Positions 17,933 through 26,227 of a stretch of DNA of 64,000 bases are shown one piece after another. The DNA lies in NCBI RefSeq assembly GCF_023646285.1, contig NZ_JAMOKX010000001.1, forward strand, positions 352,029 to 416,028, given 5' to 3'. Positions within the stretch are counted from its first letter, which is position 1, and each line of letters starts with the position of its first letter. The stretch is from Helicobacter colisuis (GTDB lineage: Bacteria > Campylobacterota > Campylobacteria > Campylobacterales > Helicobacteraceae). Below the pieces are notes generated by a model. That model saw only the letters and a list, made by a program, of their open reading frames with translations, did not search any database and had not been told where the DNA came from. Position numbers and translations under genes: made by a program.

Positions 17933-17944
17933 GTTTATAGCAAA

Positions 17945-19288
17945 TCACATCCAATCAATAATCTTTGTAACCTCTTGGACCTCAAAGCATTTAATGCCTA
18001 GATTTTGCGAAGGTTTTTTAGGCAAAATTACCTTATCAATCCCTAAAGATAACGCTTCTTTAAGCCTTTGCTCCACATTAGGCACCTCTCTAATATCTCC
18101 TACCAAACTCACCTCACCAATAAATACACTTTGTGGTGATAACACGCGATTACGAAAGCTTGAAAGAATCGCTGCAACAATGGCTAAATCCGCTGCTGTT
18201 TCCAAAATTTTAATTCCGCCTGTTACATTAATGAAAACATCATAGCGGTTAAGCGGAATCTCAAGCTTTCTCTCCAATAGAGCTAAAATCATATTTAAAC
18301 GATTTGTATCAAAACCTGTGCTAGATCGTTTTGGCATACCATAAGCACAATCGCTCACTAAGGCTTGAACTTCTAAAACTAGCGCCCTACTTCCTTCCAA
18401 AACCACGCTTAAGGCACTTCCTGGACTTGAAGTCTTTTGGGAAAAAAATATTCTTGATGCTTCTTTAGCCCCCACAAGCCCATTACTTCTCATCTCAAAA
18501 ATCCCAACTTCACTAGTATTTCCAAAACGATTCTTAAAACCCCTTAAGAATCTTAATTCACGACTAGAATCTCCTTCAAAATACAACACACAATCTACCA
18601 TATGCTCTAAGATTCTAGGACCAGCAATTGATCCTTCTTTAGTAATATGACCGATAATAAAAACACAGATTCCCCATTCCTTAGCCAATCGCATTAATTC
18701 AAAAGTAACCTCACGCACTTGCGAAACACTTCCAGGACTTGAAGCAATTTTCTCACTATAAAGTGTCTGAATACTATCAATGACTAGCATTGTATAATTG
18801 CGCTCTTTACTTTTAATAGATGCAATAATTTCTTCTAATTGAATTGCATTTAAAAGATATAAATTTGGATTCATTGCTTCTAATCGCTCCGCACGCAAAG
18901 CGATTTGTGAGCTACTCTCCTCGCCACTTACATAAAGGACATTTTTACCCATTTTGGCAAGATTACTAGAAATCTTAAGCAATAAAGTTGATTTTCCAAC
19001 TCCAGGACTTCCGCCTACAAGATACATTCCCCCAAGCACAATCCCGCCACCAAGCACAATATCAAGCTCACTCTCTCCAGAACTAAAACGGATAAATTCT
19101 TCTTCTTTAACCTCTGTAATAGGTGTAACTTTTGAAGTTTGATTTAGGGGATTAAAGGCTTCTATATGCTCTTCTTTTAATTCTAAAAAACTCTCCCAAG
19201 CGCCGCAATTAGAGCATTTTCCAAGCCATTTGGAACTTTGAAATCCACAATGCTGACATTCAAAGATTTGCGCCTTTTTCTTAGCCAT
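17945..19288 (-). CDS. radA: DNA repair protein RadA (Sms)
   Basis: RadA is a RecA-like, hexameric branch-migration helicase in homologous recombination. The 447-residue protein starts with a four-Cys zinc finger (CQHCGFQSSKWLGKCSNCG at residues 10-28). Then come a RecA-type ATPase (Walker A GGSPGVGKSTLLL near residue 92, VIDSIQTLY as Walker B), the family-specific FKNRFGNTSEVGIF motif and a C-terminal Lon-protease-like domain. It lies 8 bases after ftsY on the same strand. Confidence 0.96.
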   Translation of the reverse strand: MAKKKAQIFECQHCGFQSSKWLGKCSNCGAWESFLELKEEHIEAFNPLNQTSKVTPITEVKEEEFIRFSSGESELDIVLGGGIVLGGMYLVGGSPGVGKSTLLLKISSNLAKMGKNVLYVSGEESSSQIALRAERLEAMNPNLYLLNAIQLEEIIASIKSKERNYTMLVIDSIQTLYSEKIASSPGSVSQVREVTFELMRLAKEWGICVFIIGHITKEGSIAGPRILEHMVDCVLYFEGDSSRELRFLRGFKNRFGNTSEVGIFEMRSNGLVGAKEASRIFFSQKTSSPGSALSVVLEGSRALVLEVQALVSDCAYGMPKRSSTGFDTNRLNMILALLERKLEIPLNRYDVFINVTGGIKILETAADLAIVAAILSSFRNRVLSPQSVFIGEVSLVGDIREVPNVEQRLKEALSLGIDKVILPKKPSQNLGIKCFEVQEVTKIIDWM

Positions 19289-19296
19289 CTAGCCCC

Positions 19297-20184
19297 TTAA
19301 GAATTAAAAATAGAATCCAAGATTGTCTGAATGTATTTAGCCTCATCAAACTCAATCAAATCTTCTGCACCCTCTCCCACTCCAATATAAAGAATTGGCA
19401 CACGCAAAGTATGAATAATGCTAAAAATAGCCCCACCCTTACTTGTCCCATCAAGCTTGGTGATAATCACTCCATCAACACCACCCAAAGTTTGACTAAA
19501 AACCTTTGCTTGATCTAGGCTAGAAGTACCCTGTGTGCCATCTAAAATCAAAATTTTTCTATGAGGCGCACCCTCTTTTGCTTTGTTGCAGATTCGCAAA
19601 ATTTTTTGCAATTCATTTTGCAAATTACTTTGATTATGCAATCTCCCTGCCGTATCAATAATCACACAATCCATTCCTTTTGCCACCGCTGAAGTAATCG
19701 TATCAAAAGCTACTGCTGATGGATCGTGTCCTTGTTTAGAAGCAACTACTGGGAGACCAAGGCGATTCCCCCAAAGTGTTAGCTGCTCAATAGCCGCTGC
19801 CCTAAAAGTATCTCCTGCGCCCAAAATAACACTTTTTCCTTGCTTTTTGTAACGATTAGCCAACTTTGCAATTGTGGTGGTTTTACCCGCTCCATTTACC
19901 CCAACAATCAAATCCACACAAGGCTTAGCTTCTACTTGTTTAACTTGCACTTTATCATAATAACTCTCTCCCCTAAAAAGCCTAAGCAATGCAACTTCAA
20001 GCTCATTTTTGCTAATCTCATCTCCTAGTGGAGAAAGGATTAACTCAATTAAATCATAATCCATATCTGTTGCAATTAGCACTTCCTCTAGTTCTTCTTT
20101 GGTGAGCTTTTTATTGGCTTTTGGAAGTATTTCCCTAATGCTTTGCGCTGTTTTTTGTAAAGTTTTTTTGAGAATATCAAACAT
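19297..20184 (-). CDS. ftsY: Signal recognition particle receptor FtsY
   Basis: FtsY is the membrane-associated GTPase that docks SRP-ribosome complexes at SecYEG. At 295 residues it has the short Helicobacter form without the long acidic A domain. The helical N domain is followed by a G domain with the P-loop [18 protein letters not shown] near residue 112. Further motifs are [34 protein letters not shown] and the C-terminal [13 protein letters not shown]. Its start overlaps the stop of the upstream lipoprotein gene by one base. Confidence 0.96.
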   Translation of the reverse strand: MFDILKKTLQKTAQSIREILPKANKKLTKEELEEVLIATDMDYDLIELILSPLGDEISKNELEVALLRLFRGESYYDKVQVKQVEAKPCVDLIVGVNGAGKTTTIAKLANRYKKQGKSVILGAGDTFRAAAIEQLTLWGNRLGLPVVASKQGHDPSAVAFDTITSAVAKGMDCVIIDTAGRLHNQSNLQNELQKILRICNKAKEGAPHRKILILDGTQGTSSLDQAKVFSQTLGGVDGVIITKLDGTSKGGAIFSIIHTLRVPILYIGVGEGAEDLIEFDEAKYIQTILDSIFNS

Positions 20185-20840
20185 TATTTTGCCCTCATCT
20201 TTGCTACACTTTGTGATAAATCAAATTCCATCATTTCTTCTGGAATCGCCCCTAAATAATGAATAATATACTCCCCTTTTTCATCATACAAAACAATCAA
20301 AGGGATTCCTTCAATTCCTTCTAATGCTTCAAAAAGCTTATCTCTATTTTCTCCATAAGCCAAAGGCAATGAGTATTGATTTTCTTGGATAAAAACTTCA
20401 ATGCTTTGTTGCAAATTCTCCACTTCTCCCACTAAATCATCAATTGCGATTCCATAAATGCTAATTTCTTCGCCAAATTGCTTTTGCAAATTCTCTAAAT
20501 GCGCCAAAATAGCAATGCAAGGCTCACACCAAGTCGTAAAGAAAAATAACATTTTTATATTCTTTTTATTAGTAGTAACAAGCAAATCCCGCAAAACATT
20601 TACTTTTTTAGGTTCAATATTTTTAAAATTTTGCGTCTTATCTTGCGTATTTTTTTGATTAACAATAAGCTTTTCGCCATTATTCATTAAAATGCCTAAA
20701 TTATCTAAAATTTCTTGCTTTTGAGTGGTTTCCAAAGTCTCTTTTGGTTTTTCACAAGCACTAAAAAACAATCCAATACCTAAAATCATCACTACTAAGA
20801 TTACTTTTTTCAAATCTACTCTCCTAAAATTAAAGAACAA
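20184..20840 (-). CDS. TlpA-family thioredoxin-like lipoprotein
   Basis: This 218-residue exported protein has a signal peptide ending in a lipobox (GLFFSAC, Cys about residue 29), so it is probably anchored as a lipoprotein facing the periplasm. The thioredoxin fold carries the redox motif [12 protein letters not shown] (CxxC) near residue 98, and [13 protein letters not shown] with a cis-Pro-type segment near residue 175. Such proteins reduce or exchange disulfides, for example in cytochrome c maturation. The specific client is not evident. It is directly upstream of ftsY. Confidence 0.85.
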   Translation of the reverse strand: MFFNFRRVDLKKVILVVMILGIGLFFSACEKPKETLETTQKQEILDNLGILMNNGEKLIVNQKNTQDKTQNFKNIEPKKVNVLRDLLVTTNKKNIKMLFFFTTWCEPCIAILAHLENLQKQFGEEISIYGIAIDDLVGEVENLQQSIEVFIQENQYSLPLAYGENRDKLFEALEGIEGIPLIVLYDEKGEYIIHYLGAIPEEMMEFDLSQSVAKMRAK

Positions 20841-20877
20841 AATTATACACTCCTATAAAGAAAAACCACATTAAAGC

Positions 20878-21855
20878 TTATTTTGCAAATAAATATCCTA
20901 AGGCAGAATGACTAAAATTGCCAAATTTCTCAATTGATTCTAAGGGTAGCTTAAGCTCCACAATCCCATAAGCATAAGGCATAACTTCATAGGGCTGGTA
21001 AATAAAAACTACACCATCATAATCAATCAAAATCGCGTCAGAAACTTTAAAATTTTCAAAATCAACATAATCTTGCGCTACATTGTCAATTTCTGTAAGA
21101 TATTTTTGGTATTCTGTCCAAAGTAGCTTTTTTAATTCCAAATTATTTAAATCAATCATTTCATTAAGTGGGACAATTCCCTCCTTTCTTGAAATTATTA
21201 CGCCCCATTTTCCGTGATTCCCATGAGCACCACCTGTATAGAGATAGCTCGTTCTCTCAAGCACCAAAATCTCATCATCAAAATAATAAAGTCTATCTTT
21301 AACCACTTCTTCTAAAGGAAATTTTTTAAGATAAGCCAATGCTTCCATTCCCTCAATATTTTTTAAATATTCTTGCATTGATACTTCCAAAGAAGGCAAA
21401 AAAGTCTCCTTAACATTTGCACAATTAAAGTCTTTTTCATACATTAATTCTAAAAGATTTTGAACTTCTAAATCACTAGAGCATAGCACCAAGGCACTCA
21501 CTTGACTTAAACTATCCTTAGAATAGCGATAAACAACCTCTTGGCTTTTAAGATTAAAAGAATCTTGAAGTGCTATCTTATTTTGAATCTCACCATTTTT
21601 AATCACAAAAACCTTTTCTCCACACTTTAGCTCACCATTTTTCAAAACCTTATTAGGCGATATTTCACAGCCTTGAAACTTTTCATTCTTTACCCCAGCA
21701 AACAAAATCTCCTGTGCATTTTGCGCAAGATACAATTTTCCTTCCTCAAAGTCATAAATCTTATAAGAAATATCCTCACCCTGCATTCCAAAACCACTAG
21801 TAAATGCTAATATTACGCCAACAAACACCTTCAATAAAGCCACCCTAATTTGCAT
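20878..21855 (-). CDS. Secreted protein with C-terminal DUF3298/RsiV-like domain
   Basis: From ATG 21855 the 325-residue protein begins with a good signal peptide (MQIRVALLKVFVGVILAFTS). An alternative ATG at 21897 would add 14 residues and bury the signal, so I prefer 21855. The C-terminal 140 residues match the DUF3298 pattern: SYLYTGGAHGNHGKW, a segment on conversion to Leu-rich helices, and VFIYQPYEVMPYAYGIVELKLP. In Bacillus RsiV that fold binds lysozyme, but this protein lacks a transmembrane anti-sigma N-terminus. It is likely periplasmic; function unknown. Confidence 0.7.
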   Translation of the reverse strand: MQIRVALLKVFVGVILAFTSGFGMQGEDISYKIYDFEEGKLYLAQNAQEILFAGVKNEKFQGCEISPNKVLKNGELKCGEKVFVIKNGEIQNKIALQDSFNLKSQEVVYRYSKDSLSQVSALVLCSSDLEVQNLLELMYEKDFNCANVKETFLPSLEVSMQEYLKNIEGMEALAYLKKFPLEEVVKDRLYYFDDEILVLERTSYLYTGGAHGNHGKWGVIISRKEGIVPLNEMIDLNNLELKKLLWTEYQKYLTEIDNVAQDYVDFENFKVSDAILIDYDGVVFIYQPYEVMPYAYGIVELKLPLESIEKFGNFSHSALGYLFAK

Positions 21856-21947
21856 TCTCCACCCTTTAAAATCAAAAAGTTTTAAAAATTCTAGCATTAT
21901 TTTTAATTTTTTTGCAAAAAACTATTGATTTTTTTTAAAAGCATTGC

Positions 21948-21953
21948 TATAAT
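21948..21953 (+). promoter_or_regulatory. -10 promoter element for the tRNA cluster
   Basis: TATAAT ends 17 bases before the first base of tRNA-Gly and follows a T8 run. The four tRNAs after it (Gly, Leu, Cys, Ser) are close together and may be transcribed from here. Confidence 0.6.
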
Positions 21954-21970
21954 TTTACCCTTGCTTTTGT

Positions 21971-22045
21971 GCGGGAGTAGCTCAGTGGTAGAGCATAACC
22001 TTGCCAAGGTTGGGGCCGCGGGTTCGATCCCCGTCTCCCGCTCCA
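21971..22045 (+). tRNA. tRNA-Gly (GCC)
   Basis: This is a 75-base cloverleaf with acceptor pairing GCGGGAG/CTCCCGC, anticodon GCC in the loop CTTGCCAAG, T-arm GGTTCGATCC and an encoded CCA end. It is first of four tandem tRNAs. Confidence 0.97.
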
Positions 22046-22083
22046 TTTTTAAATCATAAAAGTAATGAATTTGATAATAATTA

Positions 22084-22170
22084 GCCCGGGTGGTGAAATG
22101 GTAGACACAAGGGACTTAAAATCCCTCGGACATTGCGTCCGTGCCGGTTCAAGTCCGGCCCCGGGCACCA
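22084..22170 (+). tRNA. tRNA-Leu (TAA)
   Basis: This is an 87-base class II tRNA with a long variable arm (CGGACATTGCGTCCG), acceptor GCCCGGG/CCCGGGC, anticodon TAA within GACTTAAAATC and an encoded CCA end. Confidence 0.97.
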
Positions 22171-22195
22171 CTATGGTAGTAACAATCAAAATGGT

Positions 22196-22270
22196 GGCGA
22201 CATAGCCAAGCGGTAAGGCATGGGCCTGCAAAGCCTTGATTCCCCAGTTCGAATCTGGGTGTCGCCTCCA
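22196..22270 (+). tRNA. tRNA-Cys (GCA)
   Basis: This is a 75-base cloverleaf with acceptor GGCGACA/TGTCGCC, anticodon GCA in CCTGCAAAG, T-arm CAGTTCGAATCTG and an encoded CCA end. Confidence 0.97.
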
Positions 22271-22321
22271 ATTTATGATTTCATTTAAAATTCTAGCTTC
22301 TCTAAAAGCTCACACTTTTTT

Positions 22322-22409
22322 CGGGAGATGGCTGAGTGGTCGAAAGCGGCGGTCTTGAAAACCGTTGAGGGTCACACCTCCGGGGGTTCGAATCCCTCTC
22401 TCCCGGCCA
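22322..22409 (+). tRNA. tRNA-Ser (TGA)
   Basis: This is an 88-base class II tRNA with acceptor CGGGAGA/TCTCCCG, anticodon TGA in TCTTGAAAA, a long variable arm (GAGGGTCACACCTC) and an encoded CCA end. It is not tRNA-Sec: the acceptor and D-arm are ordinary serine type and the anticodon is TGA, not TCA. The decaying accessory island begins just after it. Confidence 0.96.
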
Positions 22410-22507
22410 CTACTTTTGATAATTCTTATCCCACAACAAATTTTCTTAATTCTTTTATTTACAAACCAAAGACTAACTTTCTTCTTATCAAGCAAACCTT
22501 AAACTTC

Positions 22508-22855
22508 TTATTTCTTTGTATAGCGTTTATATTCCTCACCCCAATTACACATTGCTTGTAAAATAGGAATAAAACTTTGTCCTTTTTTTGATAAGCTGTA
22601 TTCTACTTTCGGCGGAATCTGTGGATATTCTTTGCGTATGATTAGCTCATCGCCTTCTAACTCACGCAAGACATTTGTTAGAGTTTTAAACGATATTGGA
22701 GCTAGAATTCTATTAAGCTCATTATAACGCACGATATTGTCTTTATAAAGGCAATAAAGCACACTCAATTTATATTTGCCTGAAATCACATTCAAAGTAT
22801 AGTTAAATCCACATTCTTGGTAGTTGCAGTTTGAATTTTTTGTATTTTGCATCAT
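22508..22855 (-). CDS. HxlR-family winged-helix transcriptional regulator
   Basis: The 115-residue protein has the HxlR layout: a Cys pair near the N-terminus (CNYQECGFNYTLNVISGKYK), a helix-turn-helix with RYNELNRILAPISFKTLTNVLRELEGD, and a wing with YPQIPPKVEYSLSKKG. HxlR regulators often sense quinones, aldehydes or oxidants through an N-terminal Cys and control an adjacent oxidoreductase. Here mdaB is divergent across 136 bases, so the two probably form a regulator-target pair. AAGGA lies a few bases upstream of the start. Confidence 0.9.
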   Translation of the reverse strand: MMQNTKNSNCNYQECGFNYTLNVISGKYKLSVLYCLYKDNIVRYNELNRILAPISFKTLTNVLRELEGDELIIRKEYPQIPPKVEYSLSKKGQSFIPILQAMCNWGEEYKRYTKK

Positions 22856-22991
22856 AACTTCCTTATTACTTACACTTTACTTTTGGATAGTATCTTACTT
22901 AATATATCGTATTGACATTATAAATCATATAAACTAAAATTCTCATACAAATTTAAGACAAATACAATACTTTTCAAACAAAGGAGCAAAA

Positions 22992-23582
22992 ATGAAACAT
23001 ATACTTTTATTAAATGGTGGCAAGAGTTTTGGGCATTCTGCTGGTAGATTAAATGAGACTTTGCATAATATAGCTAAAGAAACTTTATGCAGTTTGGGAT
23101 TTGACATACGCGAAACACATATAGATAAAGGCTATCAAATAGAAGAAGAATTACAAAAGATTCTAGATTCTGATGTCGTTATTTATCAAATGCCTGGTTG
23201 GTGGATGGGTGAGCCTTGGATAGTAAAGAAATATATTGATGAGGTTTTTACTATGGGGCATGGTAAGCTCTATACAAGTGATGGAAGATCAAGAAATGAT
23301 GAAAGCAAAAAATATGGCAGTGGTGGTCTATCACAAGACAAAAAATATATGTTTTCTCTTACTTGGAATGCACCATTAGAGGCATTTATAGAAAAAGATC
23401 AATTTTTTGAGGGTGTTGGCGTAGATGACGTGTATTTGCACCTGCATAAAGCTCATCAATTTTTAGGAATGCAGCCATTACCTACCTTTATATGCAATGA
23501 TGTTATCAAAAATCCACAAGTAGAAAAATACATACAAGATTACAAACTTCATCTAAACAATGTGTTTAAAGATATGCAATAA
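22992..23582 (+). CDS. mdaB: NAD(P)H quinone reductase, MdaB family
   Basis: MdaB is a soluble FAD flavodoxin-fold enzyme that reduces quinones to quinols by two electrons and protects against oxidative stress, notably in H. pylori. The 196-residue protein shows LLLNGGKSFGHSAGRLNETL (flavin phosphate loop), YQMPGWWMGEPWIVKKYIDEVFTMGHGKLY and MFSLTWNAPLEAF. An AAGGAG site precedes ATG. It is followed by a broken ygiN-like gene; mdaB and ygiN are also neighbours in E. coli, where they form a quinone redox pair. It appears intact although the genes after it are decayed. Confidence 0.92.
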   Translation: MKHILLLNGGKSFGHSAGRLNETLHNIAKETLCSLGFDIRETHIDKGYQIEEELQKILDSDVVIYQMPGWWMGEPWIVKKYIDEVFTMGHGKLYTSDGRSRNDESKKYGSGGLSQDKKYMFSLTWNAPLEAFIEKDQFFEGVGVDDVYLHLHKAHQFLGMQPLPTFICNDVIKNPQVEKYIQDYKLHLNNVFKDMQ

Positions 23583-23593
23583 GGATTGTGCTA

Positions 23594-23875
23594 TGAGTAT
23601 AAAGTTAATTGCTATTTGTTATCCAAAGCAAGAATGTAAAGAAAAATTTTTGGAGATTACTTCAAGCCTTGTCTTAAAAAGCAAAAAAAGATGATGGTTG
23701 TATATCTTATACGTTAAATGAAGACAATAATGGGAGAATCCTATTTATAGAAGAGTGAGAAAATCAAGAAAAGCTTGATTTACATATAGATAATCAGTCT
23801 ATCGATATAGAGTATCTAAAAAGCCTAAGTGATAGACAAAGCGAAGTTATATTTTACAAAACAATAGAATCATAA
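23594..23875 (+). pseudogene. Broken YgiN-like (ABM-fold) quinol monooxygenase gene
   Basis: From ATG 23594 the frame encodes about 33 residues (MSIKLIAICYPKQECKEKF onward), then hits TGA at an A7 run near 23683-23689. Shifting one base after the A-run restores DDGCISYTLNEDNNGRILF, a typical YgiN/ABM segment. That frame in turn has TGA where the family has Trp (IEE-stop-ENQEK, near 23756), and ends at TAA 23873-23875. One frameshift plus one nonsense change mark it as dead. It lies 11 bases after mdaB, so this was probably an mdaB-ygiN operon. Confidence 0.75.
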
Positions 23876-23886
23876 GGATAAATACA

Positions 23887-24410
23887 ATGAAAATACCAAG
23901 CAAGATTTGCGGTTTTGCCTTTAGGGGAGATGAATTAGAACCAATAGAAAAACAATTAAGAGATTTACAAGATGATGAGGTGCTTATCAAAAATACAGCA
24001 GCATCTCTCAATCCAGTAGATTGGAAAGTAAAAAAGAACAATAATATTATAATGGTGTAGGAATTGCAATCAAAGCCAAAGATACAAGAATAAAACTTCT
24101 ATCTAGATACGCTTATCATTGTGATTTAAGATATGATGGTAGTTTTGCTGATTATACCATAGTAAAAGCAAGAGCTCTCATACCTGTCAATGATTTTATA
24201 AATGACAATTTAGCTACTAGTATGCCTTGTCCTGGTTTGAGTGCATATCAAGCAATCCAAAAAATACCCAACTTATTTGCTAGAGATGTATTGGTAAATG
24301 GTGCTGGTGGTATGCTTGGCAAAGTGCTTGTGTCTTTATTATTGTTACATGGAGCTAGGGTATCTATTGTATCCAACAAAATGCATCACAAAGAATTCAA
24401 TAACAATTTG
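23887..24410 (+). pseudogene. Broken zinc-type alcohol dehydrogenase / quinone oxidoreductase gene
   Basis: An ATG at 23887 opens MKIPSKICGFAFRGDELEP and continues to SLNPVDWKV, an N-terminal GroES-like MDR start, then stops at TAG 24058-24060. Similarity resumes after it with IAIKAKD, a DGSFADYTIV stretch, MPCPGLSAYQAIQKIP and the nucleotide-binding turn VLVNGAGGMLGKVLVSLLLLHGARV (24222 onward). About 25 codons seem missing at the first break. The C-terminal third is absent: around 24395-24410 the sequence switches to an opposite-strand hsdR fragment. Confidence 0.75.
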
Positions 24411-24532
24411 CCTCCAAGCAGTTTTCTACCATCGGTAAAATAATATTCACGCTTGATAAAATCCTCGCTCCAGCCAGAATCTTTGAGTTTGATATCGATA
24501 AATTTGATTCTTGTATCCGTTTCCCCTAGCAT
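24398..24532 (-). pseudogene. 5' fragment of a type I restriction hsdR-like gene
   Basis: On the minus strand a GGAGTT site precedes ATG (24532). The frame encodes LGETDTRIKFIDIKLKDSGW followed by a REYYFTDGRKLLGGK-like segment. This is the N-terminal pattern of type I restriction R subunits, which start with (N/G)E-x-x-TR, an I(D/I)xxLxxAGW stretch and an (R/E)Y..T.GR motif. After about 42 codons it runs into the truncated dehydrogenase gene on the other strand. The nuclease and helicase domains are missing, so only a deletion scar remains. Confidence 0.55.
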
Positions 24533-24724
24533 TTAACTCCCCACAATATTTTATTGGGTTTTGATTAATTCAAATATTCAATTGTAAATAACCAAACCTT
24601 AAAAATATTTAACAAATAGCACACTTATTTTATAAATATCTAAAACAGAGTAATAATACCTATAAATAGCAAAACAAAAGTAAATTAACTCTCAAAAAAA
24701 CAATATTTATATTATAGCAGTTTC

Positions 24725-24749
24725 ACCACCGCCATAGATTCGCGGTGGT
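24725..24749 (+). terminator. Rho-independent terminator-like hairpin
   Basis: ACCACCGC (24725-24732) pairs with GCGGTGGT (24742-24749) around a 9-base loop and is followed by TTTT. The GC-rich stem stands out from the AT-rich surroundings (24533-24783 otherwise shows no gene). It may serve rightward transcripts through the decayed island or the leftward NHL pseudogene just beyond. Confidence 0.6.
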
Positions 24750-24783
24750 TTTATGAAGCATAAAAGTAGATTTAAGCTATTTT

Positions 24784-25623
24784 TTAAGGCAAAGTAATTT
24801 TAAGCACTCTTCCTTCAACTATTTTTGGAATCCAAAGATTCTCTCCATCGCTCACCATATCTGCTGGTCCTTTCATAGCTGGTAAATCAAGCTTTTCTAT
24901 CTTTCCATTTTTATCCAAGCGATAAATCACACCTTGCAAATTTTCTCCCCAATCACTTACCAATAAATCTCCATTTTTAGCCCATACTACACCATCTAAA
25001 GCACCCAAAGGCTCACTTAATGTGCTTTGCTTTTTAAATCAATCTTATGATGCTTCCTTTAGCCTTTCCATTTGGATCATAGCCCCCAGCAATTAGGCGA
25101 TTATTCTTTAAATCAAGCAAGATTCCATTAGGTCCGCCAAACTTTAAATCCACAACCACAAAAGTTTTATTGCTTATTTTTAACATTCACTTGATGAATA
25201 ATCCCTGTCCCTGTGTCGCTCACAAGCAAATTTTCATCATCTAAAGCCACAATATCATTTAAAAAGATTGCACCTTTAATGGGTAGATTCAACACTTCTT
25301 TTTTACTTTTTAAATCAAATCCTTTAAGCGTATCAATATCCACTACATACAAAACACCATTGATTGTATTCATACCCTTTGGTGCATTAAGATTGGATAA
25401 AAATTTCTTTTCTATAATTTTTCCACTTTTATCAAGCTTTGAAATAAAACCATCATTATCTTTATTAAGTGGCTCTAACTTCTCCCCCACATTCCCCACA
25501 AAGACATCTTCACCTACGATAAAAAACACTCTCAGGATCAGAAAACCCCTCAATCTCTTGGGAAAAAGCACTTGTAGCCAAAGCCCCTACCAAAGCAAAA
25601 CTTACTGCGATTTTTTTAAGCGT
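24784..25623 (-). pseudogene. Broken secreted NHL/beta-propeller protein gene
   Basis: The ancestral start is probably at 25623, where the codon is now ACG after a good AAAGGAG site. A signal peptide follows ([20 protein letters not shown]). A T6 run near 25526 shifts the frame between DPESV and the [19 protein letters not shown] segment. The next block reaches VNVKNKQ, with FGGPNGILLDLKNNRL visible in another frame. A further break near 25030 precedes LGALDGVVWAKNGDLLVSDW and the terminal WIPKIVEGRVLKITLP. These are repeated blades of an SMP-30/NHL propeller found as an intact secreted protein in Campylobacter relatives. At least three lesions plus the lost start codon mean it is dead or assembly-damaged. 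Confidence 0.75.
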
Positions 25624-25769
25624 TGTTACTCCTTTATCTTAAAATTAAAAATATAACTATAGACAAAATTTTAAAAAATAAGAATAATTATCTAAAAATA
25701 AATTTTTAATTTTTAAAACAAATAACAAGCAATCCCAAAGACCAACTTGATTTAAAATCATTTTGTATT

Positions 25770-26189
25770 TTATCTACTAATTTCATAAACTAATAATCCA
25801 CCATACACTGCCAAAAGACAAAGCCCAACATTGCAAAGAATATTAAGCAACAATTGCCCATATAATCCATTTTGCAAAAGAAGTAAATTTGTATAAGAAA
25901 AAGTAGAAAAAGTTGTAAATGCTCCCAAAAGCCCCACGCCAAAAAAACTCATCAAAATATCTTTGGAAAACAATCTTAATTCTTCATTTTGGACATAAGC
26001 AAACAAAAATCCCAAAGCAAAAGAACCTATAATATTAACAAACAATGTAGCTAACAAAGAAACAAATTGCATATTAGTTGCATTAGCTAAAAAGCTAGAA
26101 ATTTTAAAAGACATTTCATAAACCAAAAAGCGTAACACGGCTCCCAAAAATCCGCCTAACCCCACCAATGCAATCGTGTATAAATTCAT
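25770..26189 (-). CDS. crcB: Fluoride-specific channel FluC (CrcB)
   Basis: This 139-residue four-helix inner-membrane protein forms a dual-topology dimer that exports fluoride. Conserved parts are GLGGFLGAVLRFLVYE at the N-terminus, the LFVNIIGSFALGFLFA helix with the pore Asn near residue 52, and GLLGAFTTFSTFSYTN with the Phe-box residues near 90. Only 38 bases separate it from upstream hemC, so no fluoride riboswitch fits. It is a single gene of the usual length, so homodimeric. Confidence 0.94.
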   Translation of the reverse strand: MNLYTIALVGLGGFLGAVLRFLVYEMSFKISSFLANATNMQFVSLLATLFVNIIGSFALGFLFAYVQNEELRLFSKDILMSFFGVGLLGAFTTFSTFSYTNLLLLQNGLYGQLLLNILCNVGLCLLAVYGGLLVYEISR

Positions 26190-26227
26190 TATTCACTCTA
26201 TTGTTTTAGCTACTCAATTCTTTATTT

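Noticed and set aside
22322..22409. tRNA-Sec (selC) given its TGA-containing anticodon loop
   Set aside because: The anticodon read 5'-3' is TGA (serine UCA codons), not TCA, and the acceptor and D-arm lengths are those of tRNA-Ser.
23750..23765. Second selenocysteine codon in the ygiN-like gene
   Set aside because: The TGA replaces a position that is Trp in the family, no catalytic Cys is expected there, no convincing SECIS hairpin follows and the gene already has a frameshift.
25213..25656. 147-residue open frame on the plus strand
   Set aside because: It is antisense to the NHL-repeat pseudogene; the protein-like motifs are on the minus strand.
25670..25700. Fur box upstream of the NHL pseudogene
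   Set aside because: The AATAATTATC-like match is weak in very AT-rich sequence; recorded only as a hint.
22410..25769. Insertion sequence or integrase in the decayed region
   Set aside because: No transposase or integrase motifs and no terminal inverted repeats were found; the region has pseudogenes and deletion scars only.
26190..26227. Fluoride riboswitch upstream of crcB
   Set aside because: Only 38 bases separate crcB from hemC, too little for the motif, and no matching pairing is visible.
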